Of a stretch of DNA of 15,426 bases, positions 6,815 through 14,219 are shown in pieces. The position numbers and the translations under genes are program-made. Position 1 is the stretch's first letter; each line of letters starts with the position of its first letter. Under the pieces are notes generated by a model. It made no database searches. It was not told the DNA's origin and was given only the letters and a program-made list of their open reading frames with translations. The stretch spans positions 1 to 15,426 of the forward strand of contig JAJRYI010000055.1 of the NCBI GenBank assembly GCA_024275815.1, in the 5' to 3' direction. Source of the DNA: Actinomycetes bacterium (GTDB lineage Bacteria; Actinomycetota; Acidimicrobiia; Spongiisociales; UBA5794).

Positions 6815-8068
6815 TCACCTCACGACCTCCAGACGGAAGATCGACCCGGTGTGCGACACCACGTACAGCTCCCCGTCCCCGCCGGTGCCGAAGGCCGTCA
6901 CCGCATCGAGGCGACCGGTCACACTCGTCCAGTCGATCGGTCCCGTCTCCGGGGCGTAGCTCCGCAGGAACCCCGAGCAGTAGTCCGAGTAGAAGAACTG
7001 GCCGACGATCTCGGGGATCGCCTCTCCCCGATAGACCCTGCCGCCGGTGATCGAGCAACCCTCATCGTGCTCGTACACGACGACCGGCATGACGAGGCCG
7101 TCCATGTTGCAGCCGTCGTCACGGAAACACCGATCGCCCTCCATGATCGGCCAGCCGAAGTTGAGGCCCCCAACCGTCGCGTCGACCGTGTCGATCTCCT
7201 CGACGTCACCCTGGCCGACGTCGGCGATCCACACGGTGCCGCCATCGATGGCGAATCGCCACGGATTCCGCAACCCGGTCGCCCACACCTCGGGCCGACC
7301 GCCGTCACCGTCTGGGAACGGATTGTCGGGGGGTATGGCGTAGGCGGAACCCTCCACGCCCACAGCGATCCGCAACATGGCCCCGAGGAGTGTGTCCGAA
7401 CGCTGACCGTTGCCGAAACGATCATCGGCAGCACCACCGTCGCCCATCCCGATCCACAGGTACCCGTTCGGACCGAACTCGATCATGCCTCCGTTGTGGT
7501 TGCCGGCCGGTTGGTCGATCGTGAGGATGACCCTTCGGGAGTTCCGTTCGAACACACCGCCGGAGACAGAGAACTCTTCGATGACGGTACGTCTCGATCT
7601 ATCGACGTAGTTGACGTAGGCGAGGCCGTTGCTCACGAAGTCCGGGTGGAACGCCAACCCGAGAAGTCCCTGCTCGCCCTCGAAGAGAACGTCGTCGGTG
7701 ATGTCGAGCACGATGTCGTGGGCACCGCCATCGGCCCGAACGATCCGACCGATCTGTTCGACGACGAGGTCCCGGCCGCCGGATGGATCGGCACGGAGCA
7801 ACACCGGTGAGGTGAACCCCGAGTCGGTCTCCGACAACGTGAGCATGAGCTCATCGAGAGGCACGCTCGACGTGGTTGAAGTATCGGTGACTGGACCCAT
7901 CGTGGTCGTCGTGATGAGCAGAGTGGTAGTGGAGTCCTGTGCGGTCGATGTCGTCGACAGGATCGGCGGTGCCGTCGTCGGTGGCACGCTCGCCTCCGTG
8001 CAGCCGTAGGCGACCAGGCCGAGTGAAGCGAGCAACCAGACAAGCACCGTACGCGACGTGATGGACAC
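6815..8068 (-). CDS. Exported PQQ-type glucose/sorbosone dehydrogenase, putative lipoprotein
   Basis: This is a 417-residue secreted beta-propeller of the soluble PQQ glucose dehydrogenase / aldose sugar dehydrogenase (YliI) family, which oxidises sugars or aldoses outside the membrane. Its N-terminus has Arg6, a hydrophobic run and Cys23 in LVAYGC, an imperfect lipobox. A Thr/Ser-rich linker of about 45 residues follows, typical of actinobacterial surface lipoproteins. Propeller motifs include GNHNGG with the catalytic-base His191, GLRNPWR with Arg267, ADVGQGDVEEID and NFGWP. Four Cys in the last third (314, 320, 338, 364) could form disulfides, fitting export. PQQ use is inferred from the family; some relatives have unknown cofactors. 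The GTG start was chosen because it gives a proper signal peptide. It has no ribosome-binding site, so it may be leaderless or read through from ramB, 38 bases upstream. Confidence 0.86.
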   Translation of the reverse strand: MSITSRTVLVWLLASLGLVAYGCTEASVPPTTAPPILSTTSTAQDSTTTLLITTTTMGPVTDTSTTSSVPLDELMLTLSETDSGFTSPVLLRADPSGGRDLVVEQIGRIVRADGGAHDIVLDITDDVLFEGEQGLLGLAFHPDFVSNGLAYVNYVDRSRRTVIEEFSVSGGVFERNSRRVILTIDQPAGNHNGGMIEFGPNGYLWIGMGDGGAADDRFGNGQRSDTLLGAMLRIAVGVEGSAYAIPPDNPFPDGDGGRPEVWATGLRNPWRFAIDGGTVWIADVGQGDVEEIDTVDATVGGLNFGWPIMEGDRCFRDDGCNMDGLVMPVVVYEHDEGCSITGGRVYRGEAIPEIVGQFFYSDYCSGFLRSYAPETGPIDWTSVTGRLDAVTAFGTGGDGELYVVSHTGSIFRLEVVR

Positions 8069-8106
8069 ATCGAACAGGCTAACGATGCTGCCGATCCAGG
8101 GAGAAC

Positions 8107-9555
8107 CTAGTCGAACGCCCCGTTCTCCTGGCGCGTGAGAAACTCGTAGATCTCGACCATGTCGACCCCCGGAATGGTCTCCACCGGCATAGCGGCAAGG
8201 ACGTGGGAGTTCGGTCGAACGGACGGCCAGGCGTAGCCGTTCCATCGCTCCGCTGCCTCCTCACTCACAAAGCGGCAACACGCGCCATCCGGACACTTGG
8301 AGACGGAGTGCCGTTCGGTGTTCCATCCCCGGAACCAACGCGCATCCTCGAACCGAACACCGACCGTGATGGCGTGGGCCGGTTCGTGTGCCGTCTCGAC
8401 GAACGTCGCGCACCAGAACGTGCCCTCGCTCGTGTCGGTGTACTGGTAGTGGATGGTGAAGCGAGCGTCGGACGTGAACGCCTGTCTCGTCCCCCACTCC
8501 CGACACAACCGTTGACCTTCGATCGCCCCGGCGCTGTTCTTGGGAAACGGAACACCGTTGTTCGAGTACGCCTTCCAGATGATGCCCTGGGCGTCGGAGC
8601 GCAGGAAGTGGGTTCCGAACCCGAGGTGCTGCGTTGCAAGGTTCGTGAACCGGTGGCCCGCCATCTCGTAGGACACGAAGAATCGGTCCTTCAGATCCTC
8701 GACCGAGAGGTTCCGATTCGTCTTCGCATCGAGGAGGAACGGCACCGCGGACGCTTCGGGAACCAGCACCGCACCTGCAAAGTAGTTCGCTTCGACACGC
8801 TGGCGAAGGAACTCTCCGAAGTCCTTCGGGTCCGGGTGGTCGAGGGCGAAATGGCCGAGCGTCTGGAGAATCACCGAACGCGCCTGCTTCGAATCGAAGC
8901 TGTCGCGACCGTGCACGTAGATCTTGCCGTTGCGGGTATCGGTGACGGACCGTACCGATGCCGGGACGTCGGGGGTCCTCGTCACGGTGAACCCGAAGTG
9001 GGATGCCAGGGCGTTGAGGTCCCCCTTCGACATCGCCCCCTGCCCCGAGTAGCCGATCGCATCAACGGCTTCTGCTGCGAGATGCTCGATCTCTGCGAAG
9101 TAGTTTCCACGCGCTGTCATCTCGGCCCTCAGTTGAGCGTTCGCAGCGCGCGCCTCGTCCCTCGTGAAGGACGCAGCTGCGTCTCTGCCACGGAGTTCCT
9201 CGTACAGGCGAACGATGTGCTCGAGCGCAGCATCGGGGATTCGTGATCCGGGTTTGAGATAGGGAAGGCCGAGATCTCGATACGCCTGATCACGCTGCGC
9301 ACGTTCGATGGTGACCTCGAGTTCGGCCCGCCGGGTCGGAGCCTCCGGTCTCAGGAGTTCACCCGCGTCGACACCTAGGGCAACAGAAAGGTCGTTGATC
9401 ACCCCGAGTTTCGGCTCCCTCTTCCCGTTCTCGAGAAGCGAGAGGTACGGCGCAGGCTTGCCGACCAGCGAGCCGAGATCGTCGAGGGTCATCCCCGCTC
9501 GCTTCCGGAAGTACCGCACGCGCTGCCCGAACATCAACGGGTCGATCGTCGACAT
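8107..9555 (-). CDS. ramB: RamB/ScfR-type regulator of acetate metabolism (XRE HTH + IrrE-like)
   Basis: This is a 482-residue transcription factor. Residues 9-66 form an XRE-type helix-turn-helix (FGQRVRYFRKRAGMTLDDLG). About 180-270 is an IrrE/ImmA-like domain, and from about 300 comes the short-chain fatty acyl regulator C-terminal domain. The zinc motif is degenerate: QTLGH (231-235) stands where ImmA peptidases have HExxH, while the downstream EANYFA helix is kept. This suggests a sensor rather than a protease. A Cys cluster CPDGACC lies at 421-427. Homologues RamB of Corynebacterium and Mycobacterium control aceA, aceB and their own gene. Here the gene faces aceBA, which strongly supports the call. 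The ATG at 9555 has GGGAGG 11 bases upstream; the GTG at 9567 lies inside that site and was rejected. The promoter has an extended -10 that overlaps repeats likely to be operators. Confidence 0.9.
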   Translation of the reverse strand: MSTIDPLMFGQRVRYFRKRAGMTLDDLGSLVGKPAPYLSLLENGKREPKLGVINDLSVALGVDAGELLRPEAPTRRAELEVTIERAQRDQAYRDLGLPYLKPGSRIPDAALEHIVRLYEELRGRDAAASFTRDEARAANAQLRAEMTARGNYFAEIEHLAAEAVDAIGYSGQGAMSKGDLNALASHFGFTVTRTPDVPASVRSVTDTRNGKIYVHGRDSFDSKQARSVILQTLGHFALDHPDPKDFGEFLRQRVEANYFAGAVLVPEASAVPFLLDAKTNRNLSVEDLKDRFFVSYEMAGHRFTNLATQHLGFGTHFLRSDAQGIIWKAYSNNGVPFPKNSAGAIEGQRLCREWGTRQAFTSDARFTIHYQYTDTSEGTFWCATFVETAHEPAHAITVGVRFEDARWFRGWNTERHSVSKCPDGACCRFVSEEAAERWNGYAWPSVRPNSHVLAAMPVETIPGVDMVEIYEFLTRQENGAFD

Positions 9556-9577
9556 GAAGAAACCCACCTCCCTTGAT

Positions 9578-9605
9578 TTGTGGCAACTATAGCATTTCTT
9601 ATCTT
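9578..9605 (+). promoter_or_regulatory. Candidate aceBA promoter
   Basis: TTGTGG (9578-9583) and TATCTT (9600-9605), separated by 16 bases, are a modest match to a housekeeping actinobacterial promoter. They would start transcription around 9612, leaving a leader of about 55 bases. The -35 lies within the first direct-repeat copy, and the second copy is just downstream of the start point, a position suited to repression. TAGCCT at 9633-9638 is an alternative -10 but lacks a -35. The assignment is tentative. Confidence 0.35.
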
Positions 9606-9615
9606 CGCTGTAGTT
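9585..9615. promoter_or_regulatory. Inverted repeat in the ramB-aceB control region
   Basis: AACTATAGC (9585-9593) and GCTGTAGTT (9607-9615) are inverted copies matching at eight of nine positions, with a 13-base spacer. Their arms are 22 bases apart, about two helical turns. One arm coincides with the ramB extended -10. The adjoining bases GTTTGC at 9613-9618 loosely recall the ACTTTGC core published for C. glutamicum RamB sites. Operator function is inferred. Confidence 0.45.
9586..9594 (-). promoter_or_regulatory. Extended -10 promoter element of ramB
   Basis: On the minus strand the bases read TGCTATAGT, that is TATAGT (9591-9586) preceded by TG one base away, a textbook extended -10. 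This explains why no clear -35 is found about 17 bases upstream. The transcript would begin near 9580 and carry GGGAGG (9572-9567) before the ATG at 9555. The element lies inside both the inverted repeat (9585-9615) and the first direct-repeat copy (9579-9603), so any protein bound there would block ramB transcription. Confidence 0.6.
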
Positions 9616-9654
9616 TGCTCATGTGGCATTTTTAGCCTTTCCTGCCGGTACACC

Positions 9655-9660
9655 GAAAGG
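9655..9660 (+). promoter_or_regulatory. aceB: Ribosome-binding site that fixes the aceB start
   Basis: GAAAGG sits six bases before the ATG at 9667 but directly abuts the in-frame ATG at 9661, leaving it no spacing. The more distant in-frame ATG at 9580 has no such site and lies within the promoter repeats. The protein therefore most likely begins MSEITITGRMESEYEA. Confidence 0.6.
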
Positions 9661-9666
9661 ATGGGC

Positions 9667-11256
9667 ATGAGCGAGATCACGATCACGGGCCGGATGGAGT
9701 CGGAGTACGAGGCGATCCTGTCAGATGACGCGCTCGCGTTCATCGCCGACCTCCACACACGGTTCGACCCCGCGAGGCGAACGATCCTCGACCAGCGCGA
9801 AGATCGCCAGCTCCAGATCGAGCAGGGCGCCGATCTCGAGTTCCTGTCCGAGACGGCCGATGTTCGCTCGTCGTCGTGGAGTGTCCTTCCGGCCCCGGCC
9901 GATCTCGAGGATCGTCGCTGTGAGATCACCGGGCCCACGGACCGCAAGATGGTCATCAACGCCCTGAACTGCGGAGCGAAAGTGTTCATGGCCGATTTCG
10001 AGGACTCGAACTCACCGACGTGGGACAACATGGTCCGGGGCCAGATCAACCTCTCGGACGCCATCCGCCGCCGGATCGACTTCACGAACGAGCAGGGTAA
10101 GCGGTACGAACTCGCCGACACGACTGCGACCCTGATGGTTCGACCCCGCGGATGGCATCTCGTGGAACGTCACGTGTCGGTGAACGGGCAGGCGGTATCT
10201 GGCTCACTGTTCGACTTCGGGTTGTACTTCTTCCACAACGCTCAGGAGCTGATCGAGCGGGGCTCCGGACCGTACTTCTATCTGCCGAAACTCGAGGGAC
10301 ACCTCGAAGCCCGGCTGTGGAACGACGTGTTCACGTATGCACAAGAGACCCTCGGCATCCCCGTGGGAACGATCAAGGCGACGGTACTGATCGAGACGAT
10401 CCTCGCTGCGTTCGAGATGGAAGAGATCCTCTTCGAACTGCGCCAGCACTCGGCAGGCCTCAACGCTGGTCGGTGGGACTACATCTTCTCGATCATCAAG
10501 AAGTTCCGATCACGGGAGAGCTTCTCACTCCCCGACCGTGGCCAGATCGGTATGACCGTCCCGTTCATGCGGGCCTACACGGACCTGTTGGTCGAAACGT
10601 GTCATCGTCGTGGTGCCCACGCCATGGGTGGCATGGCCGCGTTCATCCCTTCACGGCGCGACGAAGAGATCAACAGAGTCGCCATGGCCAAGGTGCGCGA
10701 AGACAAGACACGTGAGGCCTCCGACGGTTGCGACGGCACCTGGGTCGCACACCCCGACCTCGTGCCACTCGTCACAGGCATCTTCGACGAGATCCTCGGC
10801 GATGCACCCAACCAGCTCGACAGGCAGCGTCGCGACGTCTCAGTGAACGCTACCGACCTCACCGACTTCTCGGTGCCCGGCGGAACGATCACCGAAGGCG
10901 GCGTGCGACAGAACGTCGATGTCGCTATCCAGTACATCGCCTCCTGGCTTCGCGGCACAGGAGCAGCTGCGATCTACAACCTGATGGAGGACGCAGCGAC
11001 CGCAGAGATCTCCCGCTCACAGATATGGCAGTGGATCCACTCGGGATCACAGACCAGCGACGGGACGGCGATCACATCCGACTATGTTCGCACGATCGCC
11101 GGCGAAGAGACCGCCCGCCTGCGCAGCGAGCTCGGTGACGAGATCTACGACGCTTCACGGTTCGAAGACGCTCGTGCCCTCTTCGAGCAGGTTGCGCTCG
11201 CACATGAGTTCCCCGACTTCCTCACCCTGCCCGCCTACGAGATCCTCGAGACCTGA
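9667..11256 (+). CDS. aceB: Malate synthase A
   Basis: This condenses glyoxylate with acetyl-CoA to malate, the second step of the glyoxylate shunt, allowing net carbon gain from acetate or fatty acids. The 529 residues match the normal length of the A-type (about 530), not the longer G-type found in mycobacteria. Key residues are intact: MVRPRGWH with Arg159/Arg161 for glyoxylate, Glu243 in LIETILAAFE and Asp271 in GRWDYIFS with the spacing of the Mg2+ ligands. MGGMAAFIP and the catalytic Asp442 in LMEDAATAEISR are also present. The start is ATG 9667 with GAAAGG six bases upstream. A longer in-frame version from 9580 mimics a signal peptide but overlaps the promoter. The gene is divergent from ramB and 22 bases ahead of aceA, forming an aceBA operon presumably under RamB control. 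Confidence 0.97.
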   Translation: MSEITITGRMESEYEAILSDDALAFIADLHTRFDPARRTILDQREDRQLQIEQGADLEFLSETADVRSSSWSVLPAPADLEDRRCEITGPTDRKMVINALNCGAKVFMADFEDSNSPTWDNMVRGQINLSDAIRRRIDFTNEQGKRYELADTTATLMVRPRGWHLVERHVSVNGQAVSGSLFDFGLYFFHNAQELIERGSGPYFYLPKLEGHLEARLWNDVFTYAQETLGIPVGTIKATVLIETILAAFEMEEILFELRQHSAGLNAGRWDYIFSIIKKFRSRESFSLPDRGQIGMTVPFMRAYTDLLVETCHRRGAHAMGGMAAFIPSRRDEEINRVAMAKVREDKTREASDGCDGTWVAHPDLVPLVTGIFDEILGDAPNQLDRQRRDVSVNATDLTDFSVPGGTITEGGVRQNVDVAIQYIASWLRGTGAAAIYNLMEDAATAEISRSQIWQWIHSGSQTSDGTAITSDYVRTIAGEETARLRSELGDEIYDASRFEDARALFEQVALAHEFPDFLTLPAYEILET

Positions 11257-11278
11257 CACCGACACCACGGGAGTGAAC

Positions 11279-12580
11279 ATGACGAACGAAGGCATCATCG
11301 CAACCCGGGCGGCCCGGATCAGTCGGGATTGGGACACCAACCCACGCTGGGCCGGGATCGAGCGCGACTACTCGGCGGCCGACGTGGTCAGGCTCCAGGG
11401 CTCCTTCGTGGAGGATCGTACGATCGCTACGACCATGGCCAACAAGCTGTGGGACCTCCTCGACTCGGAGGAGTACGTCAACGCTCTCGGCGCCATGACG
11501 GGAGGCCAGGCCGTCCAGATGGTGCGAGCAGGCCTCCAGGCCATCTACCTCTCCGGCTGGCAGGTGGCAGCCGACGCGAACCTCGCCGGATCCGTCTACC
11601 CGGATCAGTCGCTGTACCCGGCCAACTCTGGGCCTGAGCTCGTCGCGAGGATCAACAACGCGCTCAAGCGGGCAGACCAGATCGAGTGGTCCGAGGGGGA
11701 CGGTTCACGCGAGTGGATGGTCCCGATCATCGCAGATGCAGAGTCCGGTTTCGGTGGCGCCCTCAACGTCTTCGAACTCACCAAGGCGTTCATCGATGCT
11801 GGTGCTGCCGCGGTGCACCTCGAGGACCAGCTGTCATCCGAAAAGAAGTGCGGTCACATGGGGGGAAAGGTCCTGGTTCCGACCGCACAACACGTCAGGA
11901 CGCTCAAATCCGCGCGGCTTGCCGCAGACGTGATGGGCACCCCGACGCTCATCGTCGCCCGCACCGACTCGCTCGGAGCAAACCTCCTGACGACCGACGT
12001 CGATGAACGGGACAGAGCGTTCACGACGGGCGAGAGAACAGCTGAAGGTTTCTACACGGTCCGCAACGGAATGAAAGCCGCCATCTCGAGAGGCCTCGCC
12101 TATGCGCCGTATGCGGATCTCATCTGGTGTGAGACGTCGACACCGGACCTCGATGAGGCCGCTGCGTTCGCCGAAGCGATCCACGCGCGGTACCCGGGCA
12201 AGATGCTCGCGTACAACTGTTCACCTTCCTTCAACTGGAAGCGGCATCTCGACGACGCTACGATCGCGACGTTCCAGAAGGAACTGGGCGCGATGGGTTA
12301 CCGATTCCAGTTCATCACCCTTGCAGGGTTCCACGCGCTCAACGCCACGATGTTCGATCTCGCCAGGGGTTACGCCGAGCGGGGTATGGAAGCCTACGTC
12401 GAGTTGCAAGAGGCCGAGTTCGCCATGGAGGCCGTCGGGTACACCGCAACACGCCATCAGCGTGAAGTCGGGGCCGGATACTTCGACCAGGTCAGTCAGG
12501 TGATATCGGGAGGCGACTCCTCGACCCTCGCCCTCGAGGGCTCCACCGAAGAAGCGCAGTTCTACGACGGCGAGGAGTGA
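11279..12580 (+). CDS. aceA: Isocitrate lyase
   Basis: This cleaves isocitrate to succinate and glyoxylate, the entry of the glyoxylate shunt; the glyoxylate is used by the malate synthase encoded just upstream. The 433-residue protein is of the short ICL1 type (428 in M. tuberculosis). Motifs in order: SGWQVAAD (92-99), IADAESGFGG (151-160) with metal-binding acidic residues, HLEDQ (180-184), the catalytic loop KKCGHMGGK with Cys191 (the same residue number as in mycobacterial ICL1), NCSPSFNW and TLAGFHALN. The start ATG has GGGAG five bases upstream, and only 22 bases separate it from the aceB stop, so the two are cotranscribed. It ends a single base from the stop of the convergent LLM oxidoreductase gene, leaving no room for a terminator between them. 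The call is secure. Confidence 0.97.
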   Translation: MTNEGIIATRAARISRDWDTNPRWAGIERDYSAADVVRLQGSFVEDRTIATTMANKLWDLLDSEEYVNALGAMTGGQAVQMVRAGLQAIYLSGWQVAADANLAGSVYPDQSLYPANSGPELVARINNALKRADQIEWSEGDGSREWMVPIIADAESGFGGALNVFELTKAFIDAGAAAVHLEDQLSSEKKCGHMGGKVLVPTAQHVRTLKSARLAADVMGTPTLIVARTDSLGANLLTTDVDERDRAFTTGERTAEGFYTVRNGMKAAISRGLAYAPYADLIWCETSTPDLDEAAAFAEAIHARYPGKMLAYNCSPSFNWKRHLDDATIATFQKELGAMGYRFQFITLAGFHALNATMFDLARGYAERGMEAYVELQEAEFAMEAVGYTATRHQREVGAGYFDQVSQVISGGDSSTLALEGSTEEAQFYDGEE

Positions 12581-12581
12581 C

Positions 12582-13568
12582 TCACGCGAAGGCCGGCATC
12601 ACTTCACGAGCGAACAGTTCCATACCGTTCGTCGTGTACGCGGCCTCGGCGAAGTAGATGATCGCGTACCCCATCCCTGCAGCTTCGTACGCCTTCAAGT
12701 GCTCGACGATCTGGTCCGGGGTGCCCACGACTGCACCGATTCCTCCAAAGAGTCGGTTCATCGAAAGGTCTGGATCGTCGAGGACCGTGGCGAACCGTGT
12801 TCGCAGCGCCCCTTCTGCTGCATCGATCTGTGCAGCGTTCTCCCCGATCAGAACGTTGAAGTTGGAAGTCCGTGTGATGCTGGCAAAATCTCGCCCTTCG
12901 CGCTCACAGTGCTGCTCGAGGACCGCCGACTTGTCGATGAAGGACTCGAGCGTGCCACCGAAGTTCGTGTAGTCGGCGTACCTTGCGGCGGTGTGCAGCG
13001 TGTACCTCTCACCACCTCCCGCGACCCAGATCGGGATCATCGGATCCTGGATCGGTTTCGGCTGACAGATCGCGCCATCGATCGTGTAATGCTCGCCTGC
13101 GAACGACGCTTCGTCTTCGCTCCACATCATGCGCATGATCTGGACCGCCTCATCGAGTTCGCCCAGGCGCACGGAGGGTTTCGGAAACGGATACCCGTAC
13201 GCCTTGTACTCGTGTTCGTACCATCCTCCACCGATCCCCATCTCCAATCTGCCGTTGGAGATGACGTCGATCGATGCAGCCACCTTTGCGAGGTACGAGG
13301 GGCTGCGGTAGCCGTTGCAGGTACACATCTGCCCGAGCCGTATCGTGTCGGTCACCGCCGCTAGGGCTGCCATGAGCGTCCACGCCTCATACGTGGCCTC
13401 CTGGGTCGGGAGCGGAACCGTGTGGAAGTGGTCGTACACCCACACCGAGGTGAAGCCGAGAGCCTCGGCCGTCTTCGTCACGTCGACCATCGTGCTCCAG
13501 TGATCGGACGTGTCGATCCCTACGAGATCCAGGCGCCATCCCTGAGGGGTGAATGCTCCGAACTTCAT
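12582..13568 (-). CDS. F420-dependent LLM-class oxidoreductase, Rv1855c-like
   Basis: This is a 328-residue luciferase-like TIM-barrel flavin/F420 enzyme. The N-terminus MKFGAFTPQGWRLDLVGID and the segments VYDHFHTVPLPTQEATYEAW, LGQMCTCNGYRSPSYLAKVA and MGIGGGWYEHEYKAYGYPFP follow the actinobacterial Rv1855c family very closely; these bind the deazaflavin coenzyme F420. WVAGGGERYTL near 190 is another family landmark. The substrate is unknown even for well-studied relatives. The ATG is preceded by GGGAGG nine bases upstream. It is the last gene of an operon with two acyl-CoA dehydrogenases and a TetR regulator, 40 bases after the TetR stop, so a role in lipid or steroid-like substrate oxidation is plausible but unproven. 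A weak TAAGAT near the TetR stop could be an internal promoter. It is tail-to-tail with aceA, one base apart. Confidence 0.92.
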   Translation of the reverse strand: MKFGAFTPQGWRLDLVGIDTSDHWSTMVDVTKTAEALGFTSVWVYDHFHTVPLPTQEATYEAWTLMAALAAVTDTIRLGQMCTCNGYRSPSYLAKVAASIDVISNGRLEMGIGGGWYEHEYKAYGYPFPKPSVRLGELDEAVQIMRMMWSEDEASFAGEHYTIDGAICQPKPIQDPMIPIWVAGGGERYTLHTAARYADYTNFGGTLESFIDKSAVLEQHCEREGRDFASITRTSNFNVLIGENAAQIDAAEGALRTRFATVLDDPDLSMNRLFGGIGAVVGTPDQIVEHLKAYEAAGMGYAIIYFAEAAYTTNGMELFAREVMPAFA

Positions 13569-13608
13569 GGCCGTGTTCCTCCCTCGTGAGCGATCGCGTC
13601 CATCTTAT

Positions 13609-14214
13609 CTACAAGGCCTCGAGCACAGCGTGGGCGATCGACGTCAGAACGTCCTTGGCCTGCTCCGGTGGGAGCCGATCGCTCGTCGGGTCGGCGTCGT
13701 AGGCGTTGATGGCCCAGATACAGGAACGCGCAACGATACGCGCCTCATCTGACGAGAGCCCCTCGTTGGAACCCACGACGGCTGCGGCCCACGCATCGAG
13801 GTACACGGCGTCGTTGCGACGTACCTTCGCCCGGTACTCCTGGGGAAGCGACTGCAACTCCTTGAGGAACAGCGTCGTGGCGACACGGTGTTCGACGACG
13901 AACTCGACGTGCGTGCGAACCAGGAGGCTCAACGCCTCATCGGGTGGAAGACCCCGCGCAACGTCGATACTGTCGCGCAAGATGAGCCAGACTCGATCGA
14001 AGACCTCCATCAAGATGTCCTCTTTGCTTGCAAAGTGCCGGTAGACACCGGGACCGGTGATCCCCGCTGCGGCTCCAATGTCGTCGATCCCGGTTGCGTG
14101 ATACCCGTCCCGGTCGAACAGATCAGTCGCTACAGCGATGATCCGTTCCTTGCGCTCCTGGCCGCGCTTCGTCGGGGAAACAGGGTTCTGACCGGCCTCG
14201 TCCGACACCCGCAC
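13609..14214 (-). CDS. TetR/AcrR-family transcriptional regulator
   Basis: This encodes 201 residues. Residues 20-68 are a TetR helix-turn-helix: an amphipathic first helix (RIIAVATDLFDRDGYHATGI), then DDIGAAAGITGPGVYRHFAS, in which GVYRHFASKEDIL is the recognition helix and the start of helix 4. The remainder is an all-helical ligand-binding and dimer domain with no recognisable signature. It sits between an acyl-CoA dehydrogenase gene (five bases upstream) and an LLM oxidoreductase gene. It is therefore probably an autoregulatory repressor of this operon responding to an acyl-CoA or related ligand, as many actinobacterial lipid-operon TetR proteins do; this is inference. Two GTG codons (14214 and 14208) are possible starts. 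Neither has more than a weak G-rich site upstream, so the first six bases are uncertain. Confidence 0.88.
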   Translation of the reverse strand: MRVSDEAGQNPVSPTKRGQERKERIIAVATDLFDRDGYHATGIDDIGAAAGITGPGVYRHFASKEDILMEVFDRVWLILRDSIDVARGLPPDEALSLLVRTHVEFVVEHRVATTLFLKELQSLPQEYRAKVRRNDAVYLDAWAAAVVGSNEGLSSDEARIVARSCIWAINAYDADPTSDRLPPEQAKDVLTSIAHAVLEAL

Positions 14215-14219
14215 CCCGA

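Larger units (their letters stand above)
9579..9646. repeat. 25-base imperfect direct repeat, putative RamB operators
   Basis: Two copies, 9579-9603 and 9622-9646, share the pattern TGTGGCA-N4-TAGC-N-TTTC-N-T-N2-C and agree at 18 of 25 positions by hand alignment. Their starts are 43 bases apart, close to four helical turns, so two proteins could bind the same face. They fill the ramB-aceB control region, which is AT-richer than the flanking genes. Copy one overlaps the ramB -10; copy two is downstream of the suggested aceB start. The repeats are seen directly; binding by RamB is inferred. Confidence 0.6.

Noticed and set aside
8069..8245. 59-codon N-terminal extension of the sugar dehydrogenase
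   Set aside because: It would bury the signal peptide inside the protein and overlap the end of ramB; the GTG at 8068 places the hydrophobic segment at the N-terminus.
5780..9246. Plus-strand open frames of 285-347 codons opposite the nucleosidase, dehydrogenase and ramB
   Set aside because: The minus-strand genes have full catalytic or domain motifs. The opposite frames are rich in Arg, Asp and Val and mirror the codon structure of those genes.
9580..9666. Upstream ATG for aceB giving an apparent signal peptide or lipobox
   Set aside because: Malate synthase A is cytosolic, the segment overlaps the promoter repeats, and a better-spaced ribosome-binding site precedes the ATG at 9667.
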